From NCBI RefSeq assembly GCF_001982615.1, contig NZ_MLCO01000001.1:21453-85452 (forward strand): DNA of 64,000 bases, written 5' to 3'. Positions within the stretch are counted from its first letter, which is position 1. Every line of letters begins with the position of its first letter. Shown piece after piece: positions 44,848 to 54,198 of the stretch. The position numbers and the translations under genes are program-made. The stretch is from Teichococcus deserti. GTDB taxonomy: Bacteria; Pseudomonadota; Alphaproteobacteria; Acetobacterales; Acetobacteraceae. The notes under the pieces are model-generated. The model searched no databases and was not told the DNA's origin. It was given only the letters and a program-made list of their open reading frames with translations.

Positions 44848-47705
44848 ATGCCCCCTGGCTACGTGGAGCTCGGCGCCCGCTCCAACTTCTCCTTGCCCGA
44901 CGGAGCGTCGCATCCGGCCGAACTGGTCCTGACCGCCAAGGCGCTGGGGCATGCCGGACTCGGCATCTGCGACACCAACAGCCTGGCCGGAGTGGTCCGC
45001 GGCCACGTCGCCGCGCGCGAGGAGGGAGTTTCCTACGTGGTCGGCGCCCGCCTGGTGCTGGACGATGGAACCGCTTGGTTGGCCTGGCCAACGGACCGCG
45101 CCAGCTACGGTCGGCTGAGCACCCTGCTTTCCCACGGGAAGATGCGAGCGCCCAAGGGCGAGTGCCAGATATCCTTCGCCAAGATGGTGGAGCACTCCAA
45201 GGACTAGTGTCTGGCCGCCATCCCGCCGCGGCGCCCAGACGCGGAGTTCACCAGCCGGTTCGCCGTGGCCGCCACGGCAACGGAAAGCCGTCTCGCTCTG
45301 CCACTGTTCTGCGCCGCGGCCTTCTACCTGGACGGCCACGACCACGAGCGCCTGCCTTTCCTTGCCGTCACCGTGGCGCAGGCGGGCCGCGGCGCCGCGC
45401 TGCTGGCCTGGAACGACGTTCGCTACCACAACCGGCAGCGGCAGCCGGTGGCCGACCTGGTCACCGCCATCCGGCTCACGGTGACCGTCGATTCCTTGGG
45501 GCCGAATGCCGAGCCGAACGACGAGCGCTGCCTCAAGCCACCGGCGGCGATGGCTCGCCTCTTCGCCCGCCATCCGGAGGCGATCACCAACACGGTGAGG
45601 GTCCTTGAGGCGACGCAGGGCTTCTCCTTGAGCCAGCTGCGGCATGAGTACCCTGACGAAATCCTCGAACCCGGCCGAACCCCGCAGCAGACGCTGACCA
45701 GCCGCGTCGCCGAGGCGGCCGATGAACGATGGCCCAACGGCGTGCCAGCCAACATTCAGCAGCGGCTCAACCACGAGCTCCGGCTGATCCAGCAGCTGGA
45801 TTACGCCCCCTATTTCCTCACCGTGCACGAGGTGGTCTGATTTGCGCGGCGCTAAGGAATTCTCTGCCAGGGGCGCGGCCCCGCGGCGAACTCTACCTGC
45901 TGCTATGTCCTTGGCATCACCGCCGTCGACCCTGCGAAGCACGACCTGCTCTTCGAGCGCTTCGTCAGTGCCTTTCGCAACGAGCCGCCCGACATCGACG
46001 TGGATTTCGAGCACGAGCGGCGCGAGGAGGTCATCCAGCACATCTACGAGCGCTACGGCCGTCACGGCGCCGCCATCGCGGGCACCGTCATCCGTTACCG
46101 AGCACGCAGCGCCGTCCGCGAAGTCGGCAAGGCCATGGGCCTCTCCGAGGACGTCACCGGCCGCCTCGCCAAGGCGTCCTGGGGTCCCGGCCGGGAGCAG
46201 ACGCTGGCGGAGCTCGCGTCCGGCCTTGGCCTGGACCCCGCCGACACCCGCTGAACTGGACGCTGCAGCTGGCCGAGGAGATCCAGGACTTCCCGCGCCA
46301 CCTGGCCACCCATGTCGGCGGCTTCGTCATCAGCCGCGGCCCCCTGACCGAACTGGCCGTTGTCGGCAACGCCGCCATGGAAGGGCGCACTGTCCTCGAG
46401 TGGGACAAGGACGATATCGATGCCCTCGGGCTGCTGAAGGTCGATATCCTTGCGCTGGGCATGCTTTCGATGCTGCGGCGGGGCTTCTCGCTCCTGCGGC
46501 GCCACCACCGGCGCGGCCTCGACCTGGCGGGCATCCCGCGCAACTGCCCGGAGACCTACGCCATGCTGCGACGGGCGGACAGCCTGGGCGTCTTCCAGGT
46601 CGAGAGCCGGGCCCAGATGAACATGCTGCCGCGCCTGCGGCCGGAGAAGTTCTACGACCTCGTCGTGCAGGTGGCGATCATCCGGCCGGGGCCTATCCAG
46701 GGCGACATGGTGCATCCCTACCTGCGGCGCCGCTGGGGGCTGGAGCAGCCGGTCTATCCGTCGCCCAGCCCGGAGCACGGCCACCCGGACGAGCTCAAGG
46801 ACGTGCTCAAGAGGACGCTTGGCGTGCCGCTGTTCCAGGAGCAGGCCATGCGGGTGGCCATGGTGGCGGCGGAGTTCACCTCCGAGGAGGCGGACAAGCT
46901 CCGGCGCGCCATGGCGACCTTCAAGCACATCCAGGGCGTCAGCGAGTACCGGGACCGGCTGGTGGGCGGCATGGTGCGGCGTGGCTACGACCCGGAACTG
47001 GCCGAGCGGGTGTTCAAGCAGCTCGAAGGATTCGGCAGCTACGGCTTCCCTGAGAGCCACGCCGCCTCCTTGCGCACCTGGCCTATGCGAGCAGCTGGAT
47101 GAAGCGCTGGCACCCTTCGGTATTCGCCGCCGCCCTGCTGAACGCGCAGCCCACGGGCTTCTACGCGCCCGCCCAGATCGTCCGAGACGCCCGCGAGCAT
47201 GGCGTCGCTGTGTGGCCGGTGGACGTTAACCGAAGCGACTGGGACTGCACCCTGGAGCCGGAACCCGACAGCGCCGAGGGGCTGGCGCTCCGCCTGGGGC
47301 TGCGTCAGGCGGCCTGGCTGGCCCAGGCGGAGGCCGAGCGCGTCGTGAAGGCCCGCGAGGCGGGGAACAGGTCGCCGTTCTCCTCGGTCGAGGAAGTCGT
47401 CCGGCGTGCCGAGCTCACCGGGAAAGGGACCGAGGCGCTGGCGGCAGCGGACGCATTTGGCGGCATGGGTGTCGACCGGCGGGCGGCGATGTGGGCGGCC
47501 CGCGGCGTCGAGAAAGACATCCCGCCGCTACTGCTACTGGCCGCCCAGAGCGCCGCCGCCGGTGAGCCGCCTCTACTGCCGGAACCAGAGCCCACGCTGC
47601 CGCCGGAGCAGGCGGGCCAGAAGGTCGTCCTCGACCACCTGTCCACAGGGATGTCGCTTGGACACCACCCGCTCAAGCTCCTGCGGCCGCGGCTGCGAGA
47701 CAGTG
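44848..47705 (+). pseudogene. dnaE2: dnaE2 (error-prone DNA polymerase III alpha), multiply broken and truncated
   Basis: Start ATG at 44848, five bases after imuB. PHP domain: YVELGARSNFSLPDGASHPAEL and GICDTNSLAGVVRGHVAARE. In-frame stops occur at TAG 45205-45207, TGA 45838-45840 and TAA 45853-45855. One-base losses near 46251 (before [10 protein letters not shown]) and near 47070 (after ESHAAS) shift the frame. The polymerase active-site motif [16 protein letters not shown] is still readable near 45988, as are [15 protein letters not shown] and [13 protein letters not shown]. The last readable piece is LKLLRPRLR near 47700, after which IS66 sequence begins. About 100 C-terminal residues are lost. 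Confidence 0.85.
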
Positions 47706-47733
47706 TCGATGCCCGCGCGCCAGGCCAAAATTG

Positions 47734-48081
47734 CTATCCCGCGAACTCCGGCCGCGCCGTCCAGGCGGGCATGCGCCAGTCGATGCCTTCAAGCAGCATC
47801 GAGAGCTGGGCAGGCGTCAGCGAGATTGCGCCATCGCGTGCATGCGGCCAGACAAACATTCCGCGCTACAGCCGCTTGGTATAGAGCACGAGCTCCTGGC
47901 CATCCCAGAACAACAGCTTGACCAGATGGCCGCGGCGGCCGCGAAAGGCGAACACATGGTCGCTGAACGGATCCCGCCCCAGCACTTCCTGCATCAGCCG
48001 CGCGAGTCCCTCGAACCCACGCCGCATGTCCGTCGGGCCCGCCGCCAGCCAGACCCGCACCCCGGCAGGCGGTGCGATCAT
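47734..48081 (-). pseudogene. tnpB: IS66 TnpB accessory protein with in-frame TAG
   Basis: The frame from ATG 48081 to TAG 47734-47736 has 115 sense positions, the normal TnpB length. It reads VRVWLAAGPTDMRRGFEGLARLMQEVL, DHVFAFRGRRGHLVKLLFWDGQELVLYTKRL, a TAG at 47866-47868, then RGMFVWP, SLTPAQLSMLLEGIDWR. The stop occupies a position that is usually glutamate in TKRLE. The start overlaps the tnpA stop by ATGA. Confidence 0.8.
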
Positions 48082-48446
48082 GCCTCCAGCGCCAGAGCCA
48101 GGCGGGCCAGGACGGCCGGATCCGTGGCCGGGCTCGCCCGCAGCACCCGCCCGTTGCGCAGCACGATCTCGATGGGCGGGGCGCCACCATCGGCAGCGTT
48201 GCCGGAAGCTTCGGCCGCCTCGGCGACTTCAGGGGTCATCAGCCGCACCGGCAGCACCCGTGGCATCGCACCACCCGGCCCGCGCGCCGCAGCCCGCGCA
48301 TCACGCCGCCAGCGGTGCAGCAGGCTGGAGCAGACACCATGGCGACGCGACACGCCCTGCACCGACGCACCGGGGCGCAGCGTCTCCGCCACCAGCCGGA
48401 CCTTCTCCTCCGGCGTGTAGCTCCGACGGTCCTCGCTGAGCGTCAC
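48078..48446 (-). CDS. tnpA: IS66 TnpA (OrfA) protein
   Basis: Protein of 122 residues with an N-terminal helix-turn-helix (YTPEEKVRLVAETLRPGASVQGVSRRHGVCSSLLHRWRRD), a variable linker and a C-terminal IEIVLRNGRVLRASPATDPAVLARLALALE that is characteristic of IS66 OrfA. It is intact but belongs to an element that has lost its main transposase. It overlaps tnpB by four bases. Confidence 0.85.
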   Translation of the reverse strand: MTLSEDRRSYTPEEKVRLVAETLRPGASVQGVSRRHGVCSSLLHRWRRDARAAARGPGGAMPRVLPVRLMTPEVAEAAEASGNAADGGAPPIEIVLRNGRVLRASPATDPAVLARLALALEA

Positions 48447-48722
48447 GATCTCGACCCGCTCCGCCTTGAGGCTAGCTCAAGTGTCAGCACCAGTGCTGGC
48501 TCCAGGGCCAGCCTCATCCATCGACATCGCACCACCTGGACCTGATGAGAGCTCCGTCACGAGATCGGCCCCCTCAGGCAAGGTGGGCCGCGGAGCAACG
48601 CTTACGGCTTTGGCGTCTTCGACTGCTTTGCGTCGGACGCTTAGCTTGCGCCCATATGCTTAGCCATTTCGGCGCGAAATCGAGACATGGAAGCCATCGG
48701 GGGGCGGTCCGGTAATCGGCGC

Positions 48723-51191
48723 CTACGGGAGCCGCTTCGCGTTGAACTCGGTCAGCATGGCCAGAACTTCACTCGCAGGGCGGGGACGGCTGAACAGATA
48801 TCCTTGTCCCTCGGTGCAGCCCTGACTGGCGACATTCCGCAGTTGCTCGGCTGTCTCAATACCTTCGGCGGTAGTAGCGATGCCGAGTGTCTGACACAGA
48901 CCGGCGATCGCACGGATGATCGCCGCCCCCTCAGCGCGCTCATCCATAGCGAGGACGAAGCTTCTGTCTACCTTGACCTTGTCGATAGGGAATTTGAGCA
49001 GGTAGCTCAACGAGGAATATCCGGTACCGAAGTCGTCGAGCGAAATGGAGATGCCCAGAGCGCGGAGGCGACCGAGCATGGTGACCGTGTCCTCCGTCTC
49101 CCGCAGGAGCAACGATTCGGTAATCTCAAGCTCAAGCCGCGCTGCATCCAGAGATGAAGCAGCCAGGGCGCTTTCGACCGACGCTTCGAACCCGGCTTCA
49201 CAGACTTGCGGGGCTGAGAGGTTCACCGCGACCTTCAGACCATTGGGCCAACCTGCCGCATCGGCGCAGGCCTGTTCCAGGATCCATTTCCCAAGCGGCA
49301 CGATAAGGCCCATTGCCTCGGCAACGGAGATAAACACGTCGGGCGGCACAAGCCCTCTGTCGGGGCTTCGCCAGCGCACGAGTGCTTCGAAACCAGTGAT
49401 GCGTTGCTCGCGAAGGTTCACCAGCGGCTGATAGTGCAGTTCGAATTCTCCGCGGCGGAACGCCCTGCATAGATCGGCTTCCAGGCAGCGGCGAGCTTGA
49501 ACGCGTGCCTGCATGTCGGGCTCGAACATCTGGAACCTTCCACCGCCTGCCTGCTTTGCGGCGTAGAGGGCCAAGTCAGCACGCCTCATGAGCTGGTCTG
49601 GATCGTCGCCGTCACGCGGCGCGACAGCCACCCCGACGCTCGCGCCCACGACAGCGGATCGACTGCCGATGAGGTACGGACGCCCGAGTTCCTCGACGAT
49701 GTGCGCAGCCAGCTCAGCTACCCGGGTGACGTCGTTCGCACCATTCCGAACTACAACGAACTCATCGCCGCCGAGGCGAGCGACCGTGTCGCACTCGCCA
49801 ACACAGAACCGCAAGCGTTCAGCGACCCCGCGCAGCACCTCGTCGCCCGCAGGGTGACCGAAGGTGTCGTTGACCTCTTTGAAGAGATCAAGGTCAAGAT
49901 GGAGGACAGCGAAGGGGTCCCCATGACCACTGCGTGCCGCAGCATCGGCAAGCAGCTCTTGCAGGGCGCCCCTGTTTAGGAGGCCCGTCAGCGTGTCGTG
50001 GTGGGCCATGTAGGCGATACGGGCTTCGGCCTCCCGCTTTTCCGTTACGTCTTGCGTGACGCCGGTGATCCGGAAGGGCTTGCCATCGCTGTTGAGCTCT
50101 GCCTGGCCCGTCACCCGTAGCCACCGCACGGGTCCGTTCAAGCTGGATGTTCGGAACTCAGTGGTGAAGGATCTACCGTCCTCCCCCCGGAGGCACCGCT
50201 GCATCGCCGCGCCTACGATAGCTAAATCCTCGACATGGACCGCAGCATGCACGTCTGCCCGCGTGCGTAAGGAGCCTGGAGCCACGCCATAAAGCGCTTC
50301 GAGGCCGCTTGACGCATGGAACTCGTCACTTTCGATGTACCAGTCCCAGATGCCCATCCTGGCAGCGGCTACGGCCCGAGCCAGACGGTCTTCGCTCTCA
50401 TGGAGCGCTTTCTCGGTCCGTCTGCTCTCGGTGATGTCTTCTGTGACTCCAACGATATGCGTGGCGCGTCCTCCATCTCGGAAGAGCGGCACCTTCTTGG
50501 TCCTCAGGAAGCGCCTACCTAGATGCGGCGTATCCAGAGGTTCCTCCTGGATCACCACCGCCTCGCCGCTATCGACAGCTCGCCGATCCCACTCCCTGAA
50601 GAACCGAGCCTGTTCCTCGGGAAACAGGTCGAGGTCCGTTCGGCCCACCCAACCATCGCGGCCGCGGCCGAATATGTCCTCGGCAGTGCGATTGACCCGT
50701 TCATAGATCCCGGTAGTCGCGTTCTTCACGAACACCCCCACCGGCACATGTTCGAGCACCTGGTTGAGAAATGCCTCCGTGTCGCGAAGCTTGTCCTCAG
50801 CGTCGCGGCGCTCGCTCACGTCGCGCGAAATGCAGACGATGCACTCGATGGTGCCGCTCGTGTTGATGATGGGAGCCAACGCATTGTCCCAGCGCCTCAA
50901 CGTTCCTCGGAACGTGGCGCAGGCGCCGTCGAAGCGATTGGGCTTCCCTTCGGCGGCTAGCTTGATTGCCTGGCGTGCGATCGGACGTAGCGCTTCTGGC
51001 CAGAAGCCCGACCAGTCCTTTCCAAGCAGGTCCGATGCAGACGTGGCCTCGAACAGCCTGACGCCAGGGCCGTTGATGAACAGAAGCCGCCCATCCCCGT
51101 CCAGCACCTTGATGCAGTCGGTGGTCCCTTCGAGGATCGAAAGAAGAAAGCCTTCGCCCTTTGCAGCCTGGAACTTGCGTTGGCCTGACAT
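48723..51191 (-). CDS. PAS-PAS-PAS-GGDEF-EAL cyclic-di-GMP signalling protein
   Basis: Protein of about 822 residues. Three PAS sensor domains occupy roughly residues 10-125, 135-255 and 265-390. A GGDEF domain follows (about 395-555) with HHDTLTGLLNRGALQELL and an intact RLGGDEFVVV active site. The EAL domain (about 570-815) has FEALVRWRSPDRG, NLSAPQVCE, ITESLLL and DDFGTGYSSLSYL, so the metal and catalytic residues appear present. Both synthesis and breakdown of c-di-GMP are therefore possible. No membrane segment is visible, so it is a cytoplasmic sensor. The start ATG at 51191 follows GAGGATAGCG; the frame is open to 51236. It is monocistronic. Confidence 0.92.
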   Translation of the reverse strand: MSGQRKFQAAKGEGFLLSILEGTTDCIKVLDGDGRLLFINGPGVRLFEATSASDLLGKDWSGFWPEALRPIARQAIKLAAEGKPNRFDGACATFRGTLRRWDNALAPIINTSGTIECIVCISRDVSERRDAEDKLRDTEAFLNQVLEHVPVGVFVKNATTGIYERVNRTAEDIFGRGRDGWVGRTDLDLFPEEQARFFREWDRRAVDSGEAVVIQEEPLDTPHLGRRFLRTKKVPLFRDGGRATHIVGVTEDITESRRTEKALHESEDRLARAVAAARMGIWDWYIESDEFHASSGLEALYGVAPGSLRTRADVHAAVHVEDLAIVGAAMQRCLRGEDGRSFTTEFRTSSLNGPVRWLRVTGQAELNSDGKPFRITGVTQDVTEKREAEARIAYMAHHDTLTGLLNRGALQELLADAAARSGHGDPFAVLHLDLDLFKEVNDTFGHPAGDEVLRGVAERLRFCVGECDTVARLGGDEFVVVRNGANDVTRVAELAAHIVEELGRPYLIGSRSAVVGASVGVAVAPRDGDDPDQLMRRADLALYAAKQAGGGRFQMFEPDMQARVQARRCLEADLCRAFRRGEFELHYQPLVNLREQRITGFEALVRWRSPDRGLVPPDVFISVAEAMGLIVPLGKWILEQACADAAGWPNGLKVAVNLSAPQVCEAGFEASVESALAASSLDAARLELEITESLLLRETEDTVTMLGRLRALGISISLDDFGTGYSSLSYLLKFPIDKVKVDRSFVLAMDERAEGAAIIRAIAGLCQTLGIATTAEGIETAEQLRNVASQGCTEGQGYLFSRPRPASEVLAMLTEFNAKRLP

Positions 51192-51285
51192 CGCTATCCT
51201 CGGGCGTCCTGCTGGGCCCGTCCGGCTAGCAGGCACGGCGAGTGCTCGCCGTCATGTTACTTAGGCAGTCAGTATGCTTTAGATC

Positions 51286-51432
51286 ATGAGGACGCAACGA
51301 GATTCATCCTGCACTCCGCGCAGATTGGCCATGCTGCGTCAGAGAATGCAGGCGGATTGTCGACGAATCATCAACGGGGAAAGCCAAGTCAAGGATTACC
51401 ATCTCAATCTTGACAATAAGCGGCTTGCCTAG
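51286..51432 (+). CDS. Possible small protein (48 residues), weak
   Basis: An open frame starting ATG 51286 and ending TAG 51430-51432. The product is basic, ending SQVKDYHLNLDNKRLA. No good ribosome-binding site is visible and base composition is lower in GC than that of the neighbours. It may be a remnant. The rest of 51192-51540 shows nothing else. Confidence 0.2.
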   Translation: MRTQRDSSCTPRRLAMLRQRMQADCRRIINGESQVKDYHLNLDNKRLA

Positions 51433-51540
51433 GATGGGCTTGGCTGAGGCGTAGCCACTAACCGACCTGAATTCGTCAGTGTAGAAAACATAACTCCAGC
51501 TTAGCCGTTCATCCGCTATTTGAAAGGACGGTTTCGCCCG

Positions 51541-51891
51541 TTAGGCGATGCCGAGTTCTCGCCTCACATGGGCAAACTGCGCAGTATCTAGGCCGCGCCG
51601 CTGGGATGCCAGCCACCGAACTGCGGCGAGACCGGCTTCGGTGAAGTAGGCGCGGACAATCCCGCGCATTGGCTGACCAACCGTCATCAGATCTCGTTCT
51701 ACCATGCTCTGCACCGCCGCAGGCAATTTCGGTTGGCCAGCCAATGGTCCACCGCGCCACACACGGAGAAGAATCCCTTCTGACAGGGTAGGGAGCCGTC
51801 CGAACCGCACCGATAGCTCACGACGGATCAGGTCTCGCTCCGCAGTGTTCAGGGGGGACGCCGCGACATTGAGGGCAGGATGAGCGTGCAT
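51541..51891 (-). CDS. Conserved hypothetical, paralogue of 54762-55055
   Basis: Protein of about 116 residues starting MHAHPALN. The central part, VWRGGPLAGQPKLPAAVQSMVERDL, and the end, AYFTEAGLAAVRWLASQRRGLDTAQFAHVRREL, look like a small winged-helix or MarR-like fold (helix, then YFTEAGL wing-type segment). A close relative lies 3 kb away on the same strand. The frame is open upstream to 52056, but similarity begins only after the ATG at 51891. Function unknown. Confidence 0.6.
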   Translation of the reverse strand: MHAHPALNVAASPLNTAERDLIRRELSVRFGRLPTLSEGILLRVWRGGPLAGQPKLPAAVQSMVERDLMTVGQPMRGIVRAYFTEAGLAAVRWLASQRRGLDTAQFAHVRRELGIA

Positions 51892-52068
51892 GGGACGATC
51901 ATACCAGGATCCAAGTGAGTCGAACCGTTCGCCTAAGCATCTCGCTGAAAATTCCTGCAGACAAAGCACGGGTAAGATGACGGTCGTCGAGCCACGCGGC
52001 AGAAGGAAGTGTTGCTTGCCGCCTTCTACCGTCGGCCCGGTAGAGCTGTCGGACACTCGGCGAAGGAA

Positions 52069-52300
52069 TCAAAGTAGCCGTAGCTTGTAGGCGGCACCCT
52101 GGACGTCCATGAGCATGAGGTGCCGGAGCAACGGCAGGTTGCCCACCCTGTTGTCCGTGAGGAAGAAGATTATCACGCGCAGACTGCCCGGGCGCAGCAG
52201 GCCCGCCAGCGTCCGAAAGGCTGGGAGGCGGCCCTCGGTTCAGACGTGTTGCTAGACCACCTTCAAGAACCGGACGTCGGCAGTGATGGCGAAGCGATAG
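52069..52300 (-). pseudogene. Unidentified gene remnant with two in-frame stops
   Basis: In one minus-strand frame ending at TGA 52069-52071, a consistent protein can be read through two stops: SYRFAITADVRFLKVV, TAG (52252-52254), QHV, TGA (52240-52242), TEGRLPAFRTLAGLLRPGSL, VIIFFLTDNRVGNLPLLRHL and MLMDVQGAAYKLRLL. The residue pattern is clearly that of a folded protein, but I do not recognise the family. The stops fit CAG to TAG and CGA to TGA changes. The beginning of the gene was not found. Confidence 0.5.
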
Positions 52301-52436
52301 CTGTTGGCAGGCTAGGGAGGCTGTCGACCGAGGTTTGACGAACGACAGGGCAGTCCGAGCGCCGCGTATTGGGGACGGCGTGGCGTGGCGGAGCATGCGG
52401 CGCAGCCGGGGCGCCGCGACCTCCAACAGGCCACTC

Positions 52437-52853
52437 CTAAGGGAATGCGTCCCGCAAAGACCCTTCTGGCGTCTTGAGGCGGTCGTAGGCCGCGCTGGCC
52501 TGCTCGATGGCGGCGCCATGCGCCAAGGCCCAGCCGCAGAGCGCCTCGAAGGGCTGGCGAAGCGAATGGCCTAGCGGCGTGATTGCATATTCCACGCCGA
52601 CCGGCGCCGTGGGCAGCACGGTCCGGGTGACCAGGCCGTTCCTCTCCAGCCGCTTCAATGCGTCGGCCAGCGCCTTATGGGTGATGCCGTCGAGGCGCCG
52701 CTTGATCTCGTTGAACCGTGAGGGCCTCGGGCATAGCACCGTGAGGATCAGGATCGTCCATTTGTCCGCAATCTTGTCCAGCACCGGGCGGACGAGGACC
52801 ATGTCTGACCGCGCGCGGTCAGAGAGAGCTTCGAGGTCGGTATCATCCAGCAT
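52437..52853 (-). CDS. HxlR-family transcriptional regulator
   Basis: Winged-helix protein of 138 residues: VRPVLDKIADKWTILILTVLCPRPSRFNEIKRRLDGITHKALADALKRLERNGLVTRTVLPTAPVGVEYAITPLGHSLRQPFEAL. This is the complete HxlR pattern. The cysteine in VLCPRPSRF is at the site where some HxlR proteins sense reactive aldehydes or disulfide stress, although others carry a different cysteine. It is divergent from an SDR gene with an 82-base shared promoter, so it very probably controls that gene. Confidence 0.9.
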   Translation of the reverse strand: MLDDTDLEALSDRARSDMVLVRPVLDKIADKWTILILTVLCPRPSRFNEIKRRLDGITHKALADALKRLERNGLVTRTVLPTAPVGVEYAITPLGHSLRQPFEALCGWALAHGAAIEQASAAYDRLKTPEGSLRDAFP

Positions 52854-52880
52854 ACCTAGGCTACTCCAAGTGCGTTCTTG

Positions 52881-52910
52881 ATACTAGATACACCTCGTAT
52901 ACCTAGATGG
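52881..52910. promoter_or_regulatory. HxlR/SDR divergent promoter with repeated CTAGAT elements
   Basis: Between the two divergent genes, TACTAGAT (52882-52889) and TACCTAGAT (52900-52908) form a near-direct repeat, and CTAGATAC with GTATACCTAG forms an imperfect inverted pair. HxlR proteins bind inverted or tandem repeats in such positions. The stretch is AT-rich for this window. It is a candidate operator only. Confidence 0.4.
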
Positions 52911-52935
52911 CCATCGTTGAAGAGAGGACGACACG

Positions 52936-53667
52936 ATGGCGCGGATGATGGGCAAGGTGGCCTTGGTGGTGGGTGGCGCGAGCGGGATCGGCCTCGCCAT
53001 TGTTGAGCGGCTGGCGGCCGAGGGTGCGACGGTGTTCCTGACCGGCCGACAGGCGGAGCAGGTCGAGGCCGCCGCCACGAAGGTGGTTGGGACAGTTCAC
53101 GGCCTGGTCGCCGATGCGAGCGAACCGCGGGACATCGCGCAGGTCGTCGCCGAAGTCAGGGAAGCCCATGGCAGGATCGACGCGCTGGTGCTGAATGCCG
53201 GAATGTCGCAACCGGCCCTGCTGACCGAGGCGACGCCGGAGCACGTCGACGAGCTGTTCCATGTCAATGTCCGAGGTCCTGTACTGGCCTTCCGCGAGAT
53301 CGTCGGCACGATGATCGATGGCGGCTCTGTCGTGATGATGGGGTCCATCGCGGATGCGGCGGGCATCCCGCAGTACGGAACATACTCAGCGACCAAGGCG
53401 GCGCTTCGGTCCTATGCGAGGACATGGACTGCCGAGTTGGCACCGCGCGGCATCCGGGTGAACGTCGTCAGCCCAGGCCCCACCGACACTGCGATGATGG
53501 CTGCGACAACGGACGAGGTGCGCGCGGCGCTGGTGGCGCCAATCCCGCTCGGAAGGATGGCTCGGCCGGAGGAGGTGGCAGCGGCCGCGCTGTTCCTTCT
53601 CAGCGAAGAGGCAAGCTTCATTGCGGGCGCCGAGCTCTGCGTCGACGGCGGCATGCGTCAGGTGTGA
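52936..53667 (+). CDS. Short-chain dehydrogenase/reductase
   Basis: Complete SDR of 243 residues: VALVVGGASGIGLAIVERLAAEG (cofactor site), VLNAGMSQ, MMGSIADAAG (catalytic serine), YSATKAALRSYARTW (YxxxK intact), SPGPTDTAMM and LCVDGGMRQV. The start ATG at 52936 follows GAGAGGACGAC. Divergent HxlR regulators commonly control such oxidoreductases in response to quinones, aldehydes or xenobiotics, so a detoxification role is likely but not shown. Confidence 0.92.
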   Translation: MARMMGKVALVVGGASGIGLAIVERLAAEGATVFLTGRQAEQVEAAATKVVGTVHGLVADASEPRDIAQVVAEVREAHGRIDALVLNAGMSQPALLTEATPEHVDELFHVNVRGPVLAFREIVGTMIDGGSVVMMGSIADAAGIPQYGTYSATKAALRSYARTWTAELAPRGIRVNVVSPGPTDTAMMAATTDEVRAALVAPIPLGRMARPEEVAAAALFLLSEEASFIAGAELCVDGGMRQV

Positions 53668-54198
53668 CAGCGCAGCTCTGCAGCCGCTACTCCACGCGAG
53701 AAGCCACCACCCGGTGGCTGAAAGGGCGGCTGGCTCCAACCAGCCGACCTGCATGGCATCTTCAGGGTCACGACGGTCTGCAGGAAGTTACTGGCGCGGC
53801 TGGAGCTTTGGAGAGCTTCGCTGCAATCGGTGCTGCGGCGTTGGGATTGGCGCGGGCGAGGCTCGCGGGACGGTCACCGCGGCCGTTCTCAGGTCCACGG
53901 CATAGCGTTATCACCAGCAGGCGCTGTCTGCGGCCAAATCCAAGAGCCGTGGCGCACCAGCCTGAGGCAGGCGGATGAGGCCCGTCGGCAGGAGACGGGT
54001 CGAGGCGCCCTAATTGAAGCGAAGGAGCCGCGCTTCCAATGGACCGCAGGCAGACCGCCCGGAGGGGTCACTTGACCATTTTGGACGGTCTCAAGCTGGT
54101 GCTCGGACTGCCGCTCGAAAGCGCCGCCCTCAACCACGACCTAGAGCGCCAGACCCGGTCCGGGCCCCTCTGGCGCAGGCCTGTCTGGCCCCTGTGCG
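53668..54198. other. Stretch without a supportable gene
   Basis: Several open frames occur in GC-rich sequence, none with a recognised family. A plus-strand piece near 54073-54150 (TILDGLKLVLGLPLESAALN) could be a fragment of a protein. Confidence 0.35.

Larger units (their letters stand above)
47706..48500 (-). mobile_element. IS66-family insertion sequence remnant
   Basis: Contains tnpA (intact) and tnpB (interrupted) of an IS66-type element in the usual overlapping order. The tnpC transposase that should follow tnpB is absent: tnpB ends at 47734 and dnaE2 sequence begins at about 47705. The outer boundary upstream of tnpA is not certain; a CAGCAC/GTGCTG inverted repeat lies at 48485-48498 beyond tnpA. 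Without TnpC the element cannot move. Confidence 0.7.

Noticed and set aside
44458..46065. A 535-codon minus-strand open frame across imuB and dnaE2
   Set aside because: It is open only because the plus strand is GC-rich coding relic. The plus-strand readings match ImuB and DnaE2; the minus reading matches nothing.
38243..47868. Possible recoding of TGA or TAG as sense codons
   Set aside because: TGA and TAG end many intact genes in the window, and the broken genes also carry frameshifts and deletions, so mutation is the better explanation. No selenocysteine-type element was seen after the TGA codons.
48485..48498. CAGCAC/GTGCTG inverted repeat taken as the IS66 terminal repeat
   Set aside because: It does not match any IS66 end that I can recall with certainty and has no partner at the other side, so it is mentioned only as a possible boundary.
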